Shown one piece after another: positions 17,575 through 25,004 of a stretch of DNA of 64,000 bases. Both the position numbers and the translations under genes were made by a program. The stretch comes from Dolichospermum compactum NIES-806 (lineage in GTDB: Bacteria > Cyanobacteriota > Cyanobacteriia > Cyanobacteriales > Nostocaceae), in NCBI RefSeq assembly GCF_002368115.1, contig NZ_AP018316.1, positions 1,297,193 through 1,361,192 of the forward strand, written 5' to 3'. How positions within the stretch are numbered: the first letter of the stretch is position 1; every line of letters starts with the position of its first letter. The notes below the pieces were generated by a model, which was given only the letters and a program-made list of their open reading frames with translations, searched no databases and was not told the origin of the DNA.

Positions 17575-18066
17575 ATGAAGAAAAAGTTAAACATTGCGTT
17601 GCAGAAAACATCAAGTCTGAGGCTAATGTTACTACTCCCTATATTGGGAAATTTACTCTTTTTAGCTAATGCTAAGGCAGAGTTGAATAGTAGTCTGACA
17701 ATTGAAGTAGAGGGACTCAAAAACAAATCTGGACAAGTTTGTGCTACGCTTTTTGATAAAAGTCAAGGATTTCCTCGTGATAGTAAAAATGCTTTACAAT
17801 CTCAATGTATCAAGATCACAGAACTATCTCAAAAACTGACTTTCAATAACTTGAGAGCAGGTAGTTATGCTGTTGGATTAATTCATGATGCCAATGAAAA
17901 TGGTAATCTTGATACTGGTGCTTTTGGTGCGCCCATAGAAGGTTTTGGGTTTTCTAACAATCCAGAGGTTTTCACTGGACCGCCTAAGTTTAATGATTCG
18001 GCTGTTGCTGTATCTAAAACTACTACTGATATTAAGATTAAGATGAAATATTTCTTTGGTTCTTGA
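17575..18066 (+). CDS. DUF2141 family secreted protein
   Basis: A 163-aa exported protein with a signal peptide (about 1-38, ending LANAKA) and a DUF2141 domain (LTIEVEGLKNKSGQVCATLFDKSQGF, LRAGSYAVGLIHDANENGNLDTG, GAPIEGFGFSNN). The DUF2141 fold is beta-rich; the biochemical role is not known. It is a single gene between the nifB and nifP control regions, with a palindromic repeat just downstream. No evidence ties it to nitrogen fixation except position. Confidence 0.85.
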   Translation: MKKKLNIALQKTSSLRLMLLLPILGNLLFLANAKAELNSSLTIEVEGLKNKSGQVCATLFDKSQGFPRDSKNALQSQCIKITELSQKLTFNNLRAGSYAVGLIHDANENGNLDTGAFGAPIEGFGFSNNPEVFTGPPKFNDSAVAVSKTTTDIKIKMKYFFGS

Positions 18067-18088
18067 TTGATATAGCAATCGTTCATAC

Positions 18089-18156
18089 CCAGATCCCCGA
18101 CTTCTAACATTGATTTATTATTTATGGACAGAATGAATCAAAGAAGTCGGGGATCT
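18089..18156. repeat. GATCCCCGACTTC inverted repeat (possible terminator)
   Basis: AGATCCCCGACTTCT and its complement AGAAGTCGGGGATCT separated by about 38 bp, 23 bp downstream of the DUF2141 gene. It belongs to the dispersed palindromic family. Confidence 0.7.
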
Positions 18157-18310
18157 TATTACAATTTTGTATCCCCACATACAGCAAATAAATCCGAAAA
18201 CAAAATAAAGAAATCCACCTTTCGACTACCAAAATAATAAAATAATAGTAGTAGTGAGTAATACATAAAATCTATATTTACTGTCATTAAGACAACGTTT
18301 ATCAGGAAAT

Positions 18311-18508
18311 GAGTACAACTAAATATATGGAAAAATATCTTGGCTAAATAGCTGTAAAGCCCTACAGGTTAAGAGGTCTGTGGTGAGTACAAAAAGGCTG
18401 CCTCCCTGATCTGAAAATACTAGTACCCCTGTGATAAAAAGCTAGTACCCCTACCCCAAGAGAAAATGTAAAGTTCTGTTAAATAGGGGTTTAAACCTAT
18501 TGAGTACA
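18311..18508 (+). promoter_or_regulatory. putative nifP activator-binding array
   Basis: The order is GAGTACA (18311), GAGTACA (18385), ACTAGTACCCCT (18419-18430), GCTAGTACCCCT (18441-18452, 22 bp later), GAGTACA (18502), then the nifP ATG at 18617. The order and spacings (74, 34, 22 and 61 bp) closely match the nifB array (71, 35, 22 and 69 bp). A shared nif-specific activator is the simplest explanation; CnfR is the candidate. Confidence 0.6.
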
Positions 18509-18616
18509 AGCTTAATAAATTTAATAAATCTAATCTGCGTTGCTAATTTCTTCTGTTGGTGAGCTATCTGATATAAGCATGAAAACAGTACAGAATTTTT
18601 TCACCTAACAGTACCA

Positions 18617-19348
18617 ATGCACCAGTCATTAAACAGGATCAGTAGGACTGAGACTATAAATACAAAGCTACGTAAAAATGAAGGTTCTAGATTTTTTTCA
18701 GAACCATTAATCAGTGATTTTCGGATTATTTTTGAGCGTGATCCAGCGGCACGTAATTGGTTAGAGGTGATATTTTGTTACCCTGGATTTCATGCTCTTT
18801 GTTTACATCGTCTTTCCCATTGGTTACACATCCACAAGGTGAGTTTTATTCCCCGGTTTATTTCCCATTTAGGACGGTTTTTCACAGGTATTGAAATTCA
18901 CCCAGGGGCAAAAATTGGCAAGGGTGTATTTATTGATCATGGCATGGGTGTCGTGATTGGTGAAACTGCTATTGTGGGAGACTATACACTTATTTATCAG
19001 GGTGTAACATTGGGGGGAACTGGGAAAGAAAGCGGTAAACGTCATCCGACATTGGGTAATAATGTTGTTGTCGGTGCGGGTGCGAAAGTATTAGGAAATA
19101 TTCAAATTAGCGATCGCGTCCGTATTGGTGCAGGGTCCATTGTCTTGGGTGATGTGCCTCCAGATGCCACTGTGGTGGGCATTCCTGGACGGATTATTGC
19201 TCCTAAGTCTAATCACCCCATTTCCCCCTTAGAACATGGCAAATTACCCGATATAGAGGCAGGTGTGATTCGTTCTTTACTCTCGCGGATTGAGCAGTTG
19301 GAACAACAAGTCCAAACTTTCACCAATCATCACCAAGATGATCAATAA
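18617..19348 (+). CDS. nifP: nif-associated serine acetyltransferase NifP
   Basis: A CysE-type O-acetyltransferase (243 aa) making O-acetylserine for the cysteine consumed by NifS. It has the left-handed beta-helix hexapeptide repeats (IHPGAKIGKGVFIDHGMGVVIGETAIVGDYTLIYQGVTLGGT) with the catalytic DHGMGVVIGET stretch and the GKRHPTLGNNVVVGAGAKVLG loop. A long N-terminal part (about 1-35) precedes the conserved ERDPAARNWLEV. It leads the nifP-...-nifVZT group. The plain housekeeping name would be cysE. Confidence 0.9.
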   Translation: MHQSLNRISRTETINTKLRKNEGSRFFSEPLISDFRIIFERDPAARNWLEVIFCYPGFHALCLHRLSHWLHIHKVSFIPRFISHLGRFFTGIEIHPGAKIGKGVFIDHGMGVVIGETAIVGDYTLIYQGVTLGGTGKESGKRHPTLGNNVVVGAGAKVLGNIQISDRVRIGAGSIVLGDVPPDATVVGIPGRIIAPKSNHPISPLEHGKLPDIEAGVIRSLLSRIEQLEQQVQTFTNHHQDDQ

Positions 19349-19631
19349 AGTTAACTCCATAAATTGTGAATTACTGATGTCACCAAATTGTAACTTTTTA
19401 ACTGTCGGTGAACAAATTTTGCAAGTTCCTTTAGGTGATAGATGGTGTATTTATCATCGGTTGCAAGAGTTGATGATTTCCTGTTCCTGTCCCCCGGATG
19501 GGTCTTTGCGCGTGCAAGTTAATAACCTAGAAGAAGCGATTCTTGTTCGTAGTACATTGATGCAATTTTTTGCTTCCCGTCATCAATTGGTGACATGGTT
19601 AGAGAATTGTTTGTGTAACGTTGTTGAGTAA
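19338..19631 (+). CDS. small conserved cyanobacterial protein between nifP and nifV
   Basis: A 97-aa protein (from MINKVNS) of unknown function. Its core, FLTVGEQILQVPLGDRWCIYHRLQEL, then CPPDGSLRVQVNNLEEAILVRSTLMQFFASRHQLVTWLENC, looks globular. From memory a similar small gene follows nifP in Anabaena PCC 7120. The ATG at 19338 lies inside the nifP stop region (ATGATCAATAA), suggesting translational coupling; 19377 (MSPNCNFLTV) is an alternative that matches the conserved part better. The longer frame from 19290 overlaps nifP and is unlikely. Confidence 0.65.
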   Translation: MINKVNSINCELLMSPNCNFLTVGEQILQVPLGDRWCIYHRLQELMISCSCPPDGSLRVQVNNLEEAILVRSTLMQFFASRHQLVTWLENCLCNVVE

Positions 19632-19901
19632 AGATTGCTGGAAACAATCATGTTTTTTTGATTAGTACGACTGATAACAATTAATAATTCTAGCCCCGTC
19701 TAATCCAAAGCATATCAGAGGTTAATTTTTAATGCAAGTCTGATTGATCTCAAGTCATTATTCACTCACAAAATACCTTGCATATTCCAGATAATTCACA
19801 TAAGCTAAGGTTCACTCAGTTAGCTAAAACTAAAAAAAATTAGTAATTGCTGATGGGAATAACCTGTCCCTTATGTTGATTGCAATTGTCAATGTCCAAT
19901 T

Positions 19902-20108
19902 ATGGTGATTAATCGTATTGATAGGAAGTTACTGCAATTTCTCCAAAAAGAACTGGCACTTTCCCAGGCTGATATTGCTGTAGCAACGCGACATCCTGAG
20001 TTCAATCATGGACCTTTACCGATGCTGCTTTGGCAATATGGTTTAGTGGATTTACAACAACTAGACAGAATTTTTGATTGGCTTGCAGAACATCCTGAAT
20101 TGAGGTAG
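19902..20108 (+). CDS. DUF2949 family small protein
   Basis: A 68-aa protein with the DUF2949 pattern (LQFLQKELALSQADIAVATRHPEFNHGPLPMLLWQYGLVDLQQLDRIFDWL). The function is unknown; it is common in cyanobacteria and occupies the same place between nifP and nifV in relatives, as far as I recall. It is preceded by 270 bp without a gene. Confidence 0.7.
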   Translation: MVINRIDRKLLQFLQKELALSQADIAVATRHPEFNHGPLPMLLWQYGLVDLQQLDRIFDWLAEHPELR

Positions 20109-20531
20109 ATGAAAAATTACCAGTAAACATAAGAGGTAAGAATTATGATTACTAGTACAGGTCGGCGGAAATAAATAGACCATTCCAAACTACTGGAAAG
20201 CTCATTCTATATTCGTTTTGACTTTTGACGAACGCCCTGCGGTACTAGTTTGGTTGCTGGTATGAGTATGTTATTTTTTACAGGATTTACTAATATTTAT
20301 CTGGGTTATTGGCTATTAACAAAATCCACAAATAATACCACCAGAAATGTTGGATAAATTATACTTATTTTTTGTTTCTTGTCATACAGATGCAACAGAA
20401 ATATTTGATTAATAATTAAGGATCGTAAATCATGATTCATGATTTATTCGCTCAATTTAGAATTTATTGCCCATCTACCACCATGAAGAATTGTAGCGAA
20501 CAAGGATATTACAAAAAACTCCGCTAGAGGG
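20109..20531. other. nifV upstream region, no gene seen
   Basis: 423 bp with no supported gene. ACTAGTACAGGT (20151) resembles half of the CTAGTACCCCT element but is single and weak. A promoter for nifVZT may lie here. Confidence 0.4.
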
Positions 20532-21671
20532 ATGTTGAAAATGTATCAAATCATGATTAATGATACGACATTACGTGATGGGGAACAGGCAGCAGGTGTT
20601 GCTTTTAACTTAGAAGAAAAAGTAGCGATCGCTCAATTCCTAGATGCCATTGGTGTCCATGAATTAGAGGTGGGAATTCCGGCAATGGGAGAAGAAGAAA
20701 TTCGCGCCATTGTTGCCATTCGTAACTTAGATTTAAACGCTAAATTATTAGGTTGGAATCGCGCTGTATTATCAGATATAAAAGCTTCTATAGCCTGTGG
20801 ACTAGAAAGAGTACATATTGCTATTCCTGTATCTGGAGTGCAAATTGCCGCTAAATTTCATGGACAATGGCGAGTAAGTTTACAAAAACTAAAAGACTGT
20901 ATTAGCTTCGCATTAGATCAAGGTCTTTGGGTATCAGTTGGTGGTGAAGATTCTTCTAGAGCCGACGAAAACTTTCTCCAAGATGTTGCCATGTTATCAC
21001 AAGAATGGGGCGCATCTCGGTTTCGATTTTGTGATACAGTTGGGGTACTTGATCCCTTCCGAACTCACCTAAAAGTTAAGCATTTAGTATCAACTCTATC
21101 AATTCCTATTGAGATTCACACCCATAATGATTTTGGACTAGCAACTGCTAACGCCTTAGCCGGAATCAAAGCTGGTGCTTTATCTGTAAATACTACCGTT
21201 AATGGACTAGGAGAAAGAGCCGGAAATGCCGCTTTAGAAGAAGTAATCATGGCTCTAAAATGTATTTACAGTGTTGACTTAGGAATTCAAACTCAACACT
21301 TGTTAAAACTATCTCAATTAGTCGCTAAAGCCTCCGGCGCTAATGTTCAACCTTGGAAAGCAATTGTGGGTGAAAATACCTTTGCTCATGAGTCTGGTAT
21401 TCATGCTCATGGTGTTCTGCAAAACCCCGTTACTTATGAACCTTATGCTCCTGAAGATGTGGGTTGGGAACGGCGTTTAGTCATCGGTAAACATTCTGGT
21501 CGGCATTCATTATCTAATCTATTAGAACAGCATGGCATCTTTCTTGATTCTCAAGAAACCCAAGCTATTTTAGATGTAGTCCGTCAGCAATCAATCCTCA
21601 AAAAACGCAGTCTCACTACAGAAGAATTATTAAATTTAGTCAGCGAAAAAAGGTATTCCCATGCAACGTGA
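20532..21671 (+). CDS. nifV: homocitrate synthase NifV
   Basis: Condenses acetyl-CoA with 2-oxoglutarate to homocitrate, the organic ligand of FeMo-co (379 aa). It is a TIM-barrel of the HMGL-like family: INDTTLRDGEQAAGVAF, the ELEVGIPAMGEEE strand, the metal-binding HTHNDFGLATANALAG, and GENTFAHESGIHAHGVL. ATG 20541 (MYQIMIND) is likelier than 20532, because the GAGG sequence is only 1 nt from the first ATG but well spaced from the second. It overlaps nifZ by 11 bp. Confidence 0.95.
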   Translation: MLKMYQIMINDTTLRDGEQAAGVAFNLEEKVAIAQFLDAIGVHELEVGIPAMGEEEIRAIVAIRNLDLNAKLLGWNRAVLSDIKASIACGLERVHIAIPVSGVQIAAKFHGQWRVSLQKLKDCISFALDQGLWVSVGGEDSSRADENFLQDVAMLSQEWGASRFRFCDTVGVLDPFRTHLKVKHLVSTLSIPIEIHTHNDFGLATANALAGIKAGALSVNTTVNGLGERAGNAALEEVIMALKCIYSVDLGIQTQHLLKLSQLVAKASGANVQPWKAIVGENTFAHESGIHAHGVLQNPVTYEPYAPEDVGWERRLVIGKHSGRHSLSNLLEQHGIFLDSQETQAILDVVRQQSILKKRSLTTEELLNLVSEKRYSHAT

Positions 21672-21948
21672 TGAAATAGAACTGGACTCGCAACCCATTT
21701 TTGAAATTGGTCAAAAAGTTCGAGTTAAGAAACTAATCAAAAACGATGGAACTTTTCCAGGTAGAGAGATTGGGGAAGTTTTAGCAAACATTGGTGATGT
21801 TGGTTATGTCTCCAGCATTGGCACATTTTTGCAAGCTTATTATATCTATGCTGTCCATTTTTTGGAAACAGGGTACATCATCGGTTGTCGAAAAAGAGAA
21901 CTAGAATCTGCTGAGGAAACACATGAAAGTAATGCTCCGAATGAATGA
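21661..21948 (+). CDS. nifZ: NifZ
   Basis: A 95-aa NifZ, a factor for P-cluster maturation of the MoFe protein. The NifZ signature is FEIGQKVRVKKLIKNDGTFPGREIGEVLANIGDVGYVSSIGTFLQAYYIYAVHFLETGYIIGCRKREL. The ATG lies within the nifV end (CCCATGCAACGTGA) and its end overlaps nifT by 26 bp, so the three are translationally coupled. Confidence 0.93.
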   Translation: MQRDEIELDSQPIFEIGQKVRVKKLIKNDGTFPGREIGEVLANIGDVGYVSSIGTFLQAYYIYAVHFLETGYIIGCRKRELESAEETHESNAPNE

Positions 21949-22126
21949 TGCTGGTACTTTAGTTGTCTACGTCCCTAAAAAAGACTTAGAAGAAGAAGTA
22001 GTTAAAGAAACAGATGGTGAAGCAGGTAAAATTCTCACTTTAACTAATGGTTGGGAATTAGAATTTAGTGAATTTCCCGATAAAAGTCGTTTACCAGTAA
22101 CAGTGGAAGCTAAACGTCTTTCTTAA
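21923..22126 (+). CDS. nifT: NifT/FixU
   Basis: A 67-aa NifT/FixU family protein: MKVMLRMNDAGTLVVYVPKKDLEE and LTLTNGWELEF with GRLPVTVEAKRL-type ending (here SRLPVTVEAKRLS). It is usually dispensable and of unclear function. It is the last gene of the nifVZT unit; a GC-rich inverted segment (22180-22212, CCCCTCCCTGC / GAGGAGGGGG) follows and may terminate it. Confidence 0.93.
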   Translation: MKVMLRMNDAGTLVVYVPKKDLEEEVVKETDGEAGKILTLTNGWELEFSEFPDKSRLPVTVEAKRLS

Positions 22127-22282
22127 TGTCAGAATTCAGCCGTCAGTCGTTAACTATGGTTCTCGGTTGGATGGGTAGAAGAACCCCACCCCTCCCTGCA
22201 AGCGAGGAGGGGGACATGGATTAATTATCAATTGGTAATGTGGGGTTTATTATTTTTTATTTGAAACATAGAGTTATCGAAA

Positions 22283-22825
22283 ATGGGTGAAAAATATTTG
22301 ACCTTATCGGAATTGAATATTGAAGGACAGTTCTTAGGCTTTGTGGGTAAAGATGCTGGGAAATGTAAACATTTACAGTTAGCAGTTCCTGGGGGAAATA
22401 TCAAACTAAAAATTCCTAAAAATTTACGTTGTTCGCTAGGTTTATCCTTAGTTCCTGGTGAACAAATTCGCATAGATGCTATTAGTAAATTAAATCTCCG
22501 TAACAATAAACTCAAACTGCAACTTTATCAAATTCAAGCCATTGGTTTTTGTGTGCTGGAAAATTTCCTTCCGCAACCCAAAGCCAAAATTATGGTATGT
22601 CAAAAATCTGGTTGTCTGAAACGGGGTGGAAAGGGGTTATTGTCAGACTTAGAAAAAACTTTAGGCGATCGCGGTTTATCTGATAAAGTGACAATTGAAC
22701 ATACCGACTGTCAAAAACGCTGTAGCAGCGCTCCCAATTGTGTTTTGATGTTAGGTAAAAAACAATACAAGAAAGTTCAGCCAGAAGCGATCGCATCTTT
22801 GCTAGAGAATCATTTAATTAGTTAA
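22283..22825 (+). CDS. (2Fe-2S) ferredoxin-domain protein
   Basis: A 180-aa protein. The C-terminal half is a thioredoxin-like 2Fe-2S ferredoxin domain with four cysteines in the expected pattern: VCQKSGCLKRGG, then TDCQKRCSSAPNCVLM. The N-terminal ~95 residues form a cyanobacteria-type extension (LTLSELNIEGQFLGFVGKDAGKCKHLQLAVPGG). It may donate electrons; a link to nitrogen fixation is suggested only by position 156 bp after nifT. Confidence 0.75.
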   Translation: MGEKYLTLSELNIEGQFLGFVGKDAGKCKHLQLAVPGGNIKLKIPKNLRCSLGLSLVPGEQIRIDAISKLNLRNNKLKLQLYQIQAIGFCVLENFLPQPKAKIMVCQKSGCLKRGGKGLLSDLEKTLGDRGLSDKVTIEHTDCQKRCSSAPNCVLMLGKKQYKKVQPEAIASLLENHLIS

Positions 22826-22847
22826 TGGCTGGTGTTTATGTATTTAT

Positions 22848-22947
22848 TCAATCATTCACTTGATCAATATCGGTGTGAATAAAATCATTACCTTTGAATA
22901 ATAAAGGTTGATTTGTAGATTTTGCTAAAGCATTAGAAAAGTAAGGA
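22848..22947 (-). pseudogene. VapC PIN-domain toxin remnant (C-terminus only)
   Basis: The minus strand reads NPYFSNALAKSTNQPLLFKG then NDFIHTDIDQVND and stop, which matches the last ~35 residues of PIN-domain VapC toxins (LLFKGNDF.TD). No catalytic acidic residues or start remain, and the upstream sequence is palindromic repeat DNA. Confidence 0.65.
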
Positions 22948-22965
22948 TTCAGGTGAGGTGATAAG

Positions 22966-23119
22966 ATCCCCGACTTCTTTGATTAGACCTCTGCGAAAAA
23001 GATGTAGGGACAATTCATGAATTGTCCCTACCAAGGGTTTCAGGTTACGCATATTTAATTTTCGGAGATGTCTATTGTATTCGGAAAGGATAAATCTATC
23101 TTAGAAGTCGGGGATCTCG
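22966..23119. repeat. nested inverted repeats between 22.9 and 23.1 kb
   Basis: The outer arms AGATCCCCGACTTCTT and AGAAGTCGGGGATCT enclose about 120 bp, inside which TAGGGACAATTCATGAATTGTCCCTA forms a perfect palindrome (23002-23030). It appears to be one repeat family inserted in another. No gene. Confidence 0.7.
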
Positions 23120-23298
23120 AAACAAGTGCTATAGCTGAATACTTACTGAGATTCATATATTTATTTAATATTTTGTCAAAATCAGGTGGTTATCTCGACT
23201 TCGCTCAATAACCACATGATTCTGACAATAATATGCTATTTTGAATATAGAATATATCAAAGTAACCATTAACTCAGAGTAATTGTTGATTAAAAATT

Positions 23299-23622
23299 AT
23301 GCTAAATCAACCTATTTCCACTGTTTTAACCCAAGTACAACAAAACTTAAAACAACTTTATGGAGAACAGTTAGAAAAACTAATTTTATATGGTTCACAA
23401 GCTAGAGGAACAGCACAACCAGATTCAGATATTGATATTTTAATCGTGTTAAAAGATGTTTTCAACTATTCTCAAGAAAGTGAAAAAATTAGTCAATTAA
23501 TTGCTGATTTGTGCCTAGAATATAATGTTTTAATCAGTTGTACTTTTGCTAATTCTGAACAATTAGAAAATCATAATAGTGGCTTTTTTCGTAATGTTAG
23601 AAAAGATGGTTTAGTAATATGA
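23299..23622 (+). CDS. mntA: MNT-type nucleotidyltransferase (antitoxin)
   Basis: A 107-aa minimal nucleotidyltransferase with LYGSQARGTAQPDSDIDILIV (the GS-x10-D-x-D motif) and a downstream third acidic region. In MNT-HEPN systems this protein modifies and silences the HEPN toxin. It overlaps the HEPN gene by 4 bp (ATGA). Its upstream region shares CTGACAATAATATGCTATTT with the promoter region of the 25-kb paralogues. Confidence 0.85.
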   Translation: MLNQPISTVLTQVQQNLKQLYGEQLEKLILYGSQARGTAQPDSDIDILIVLKDVFNYSQESEKISQLIADLCLEYNVLISCTFANSEQLENHNSGFFRNVRKDGLVI

Positions 23623-23999
23623 ATCCTGAACAACAAAGATTGTTAGAAAAAGCTGAGAGGAGTTTACAAGCAGCAGTGGAACTTAACCAAAAAGGTTTTG
23701 CTGAATTTGCTGCTTCTCGTGGTTATTATGCCATGTTTTATATTGCTACGGCTTTTTTAGAAGGAGAAGGACTGGCTTATTCTAAACATTCGGCCGTTAT
23801 TGCTGCTTTTGGAGAAAAATTTGCTCGCACAGAAAGAGTTCCTCGTGAATTTCATCGTTATTTAATTGATGCAGAAAGAACTCGTTTACGAGGTGATTAT
23901 AATACTGATCCTAATATTACAGAAGCTGATGCGGATCTGATTATTCAAAGAACTATAGAAATTCTGAATTTTGCCAAAGCGAATATTGATTGTTTATAA
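23619..23999 (+). CDS. hepT: HEPN-domain toxin partner
   Basis: A 126-aa all-helical HEPN protein: AVELNQKGFAEFAASRGYYAMFYIATAFLEGEGLAYSKHSAVIAAFGEKFART, then RVPREFHRYLIDAERTRLRGDYN. R and H residues in RVPREFH are candidates for the HEPN active site. It is predicted to act as an RNase toxin with the overlapping MNT gene. Some HEPN proteins of this branch lack the exact Rx4-6H motif, so activity is not certain. Confidence 0.8.
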   Translation: MNPEQQRLLEKAERSLQAAVELNQKGFAEFAASRGYYAMFYIATAFLEGEGLAYSKHSAVIAAFGEKFARTERVPREFHRYLIDAERTRLRGDYNTDPNITEADADLIIQRTIEILNFAKANIDCL

Positions 24000-24010
24000 A
24001 TTTAGGCTAT

Positions 24011-24053
24011 TTTGTCAGAATCAGGATATCCAGGATGATAGGATTTACAGGAT
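24011..24053 (+). repeat. TGTCAGAATCAGG dispersed repeat
   Basis: Forward copy 11 bp after the HEPN gene: TTTGTCAGAATCAGGATATC, CAGGATG, then GGATTTACAGGAT. Same family as 2011-2052. Confidence 0.75.
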
Positions 24054-24076
24054 AAAAGTTATATTTTCCTCCATTA

Positions 24077-24255
24077 TCAATTAACAAAAGGATTCTCAAT
24101 CTTTAGTCCAGTAATTCCTTTAAAATCACCGACATTTCTTGTTACTAAAAATGCGTCTTGATTTATTGCTGTAGCGGCGATAATTGCATCAGGAAGTTTA
24201 ATATATCATCTGCTAGATAGTAAATAAAAATATTGGTATCATAAAGATATTTCAT
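24077..24255 (-). pseudogene. VapC toxin with internal deletion
   Basis: The ATG (24253-24255) overlaps the vapB stop as ATGA. It starts as a normal PIN toxin (MKYLYDTNIFIYYLADD, with the first catalytic Asp), then jumps to the C-terminal part in another frame (KLPDAIIAATAINQDAFLVT and RNVGDFKGITGLKIENPFVN, stop). About two thirds of a VapC is missing, so the toxin is dead. Confidence 0.8.
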
Positions 24256-24449
24256 TCTTCCCATTCCTGACGCAGAGTATCTAAATGAGCTAACATTGCT
24301 GCTTTTTTATGCTTTAAAATTCCTTTGGCTTGAATAATTTTTTCATAGTCTTTTTTCCAATGTAATAGCATTGATTCTGGTACATCTACTGTAATTGAAT
24401 CTTCATCTTGAGATACAAGATAATGTCTTGGTATTTTGATTAATGGCAT
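24252..24449 (-). CDS. VapB-type antitoxin
   Basis: A 65-aa protein with an N-terminal strand-rich part (IKIPRHYLVSQDEDSITVDVPESMLL) and a helical tail (KKDYEKIIQAKGILKHKKAAMLAHLDTLRQEWEE). Its position and ATGA overlap with a vapC identify it as the antitoxin. It is intact although its toxin is deleted. Confidence 0.7.
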   Translation of the reverse strand: MPLIKIPRHYLVSQDEDSITVDVPESMLLHWKKDYEKIIQAKGILKHKKAAMLAHLDTLRQEWEE

Positions 24450-25004
24450 AGTTTTATGCTCCTGTTTCTCTCAATTCCGATTGTAACATCATGACGATAT
24501 TATAAAATTGTCAGAATCAGGATACCCAGGATTAAAGGATTTTCAGGATGCTTATTGCAAAATTTCTTTAGTCCGTTTTAACGGACTTTCGCTATGAGAC
24601 TGGGAATTCATTCCCAGGCGGGTGATGATGCTTCACGAAGTATAATATTTTGTCAGAATCAGGATAACCAGGATTATAGGATTAACAGGATTGTTATTTG
24701 ATGGTTGATCACCGTTGTTTATGTATTGATTCTTATATCTTGCTTAATAAATATTCACTTTTCTCTATCTTAATCATCAACAACTATAGCGGTATGCACT
24801 TGAATGAAATACAGTCATAAGCCCCCTCCTCGCTTGCGGGGAGGGGGTTGGGGGTGGGGTTCTTGTATATCATGCAACCGATAACCGCTATAACCAATAA
24901 TCATCCAATCACATCCTGTACATCCTCAAATCCTGGATATCCTGATTCAGACAATAATATGCTATTTTATATACAGCATACATGAAACCAACCATTAACC
25001 AATC
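24450..25004. other. repeat-filled spacer upstream of the first paralogue
   Basis: No gene. Forward TGTCAGAATCAGG copies lie at 24508-24549 and 24650-24692. A GC-rich palindromic block is at 24827-24865 (CCCCCTCCTCGCTTGCGGGG). A reverse copy of the dispersed repeat is at 24912-24956. The conserved paralogue promoter block follows at 24959. Confidence 0.7.
24959..24979 (+). promoter_or_regulatory. conserved palindromic block upstream of paralogue 1
   Basis: ATGCT-N11-AGCAT (inner sequence ATTTTATATAC) lies 25 bp before the ATG. The identical block precedes paralogues 2 and 3. The TATATA-like centre could be a -10 box inside an operator. Confidence 0.5.
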
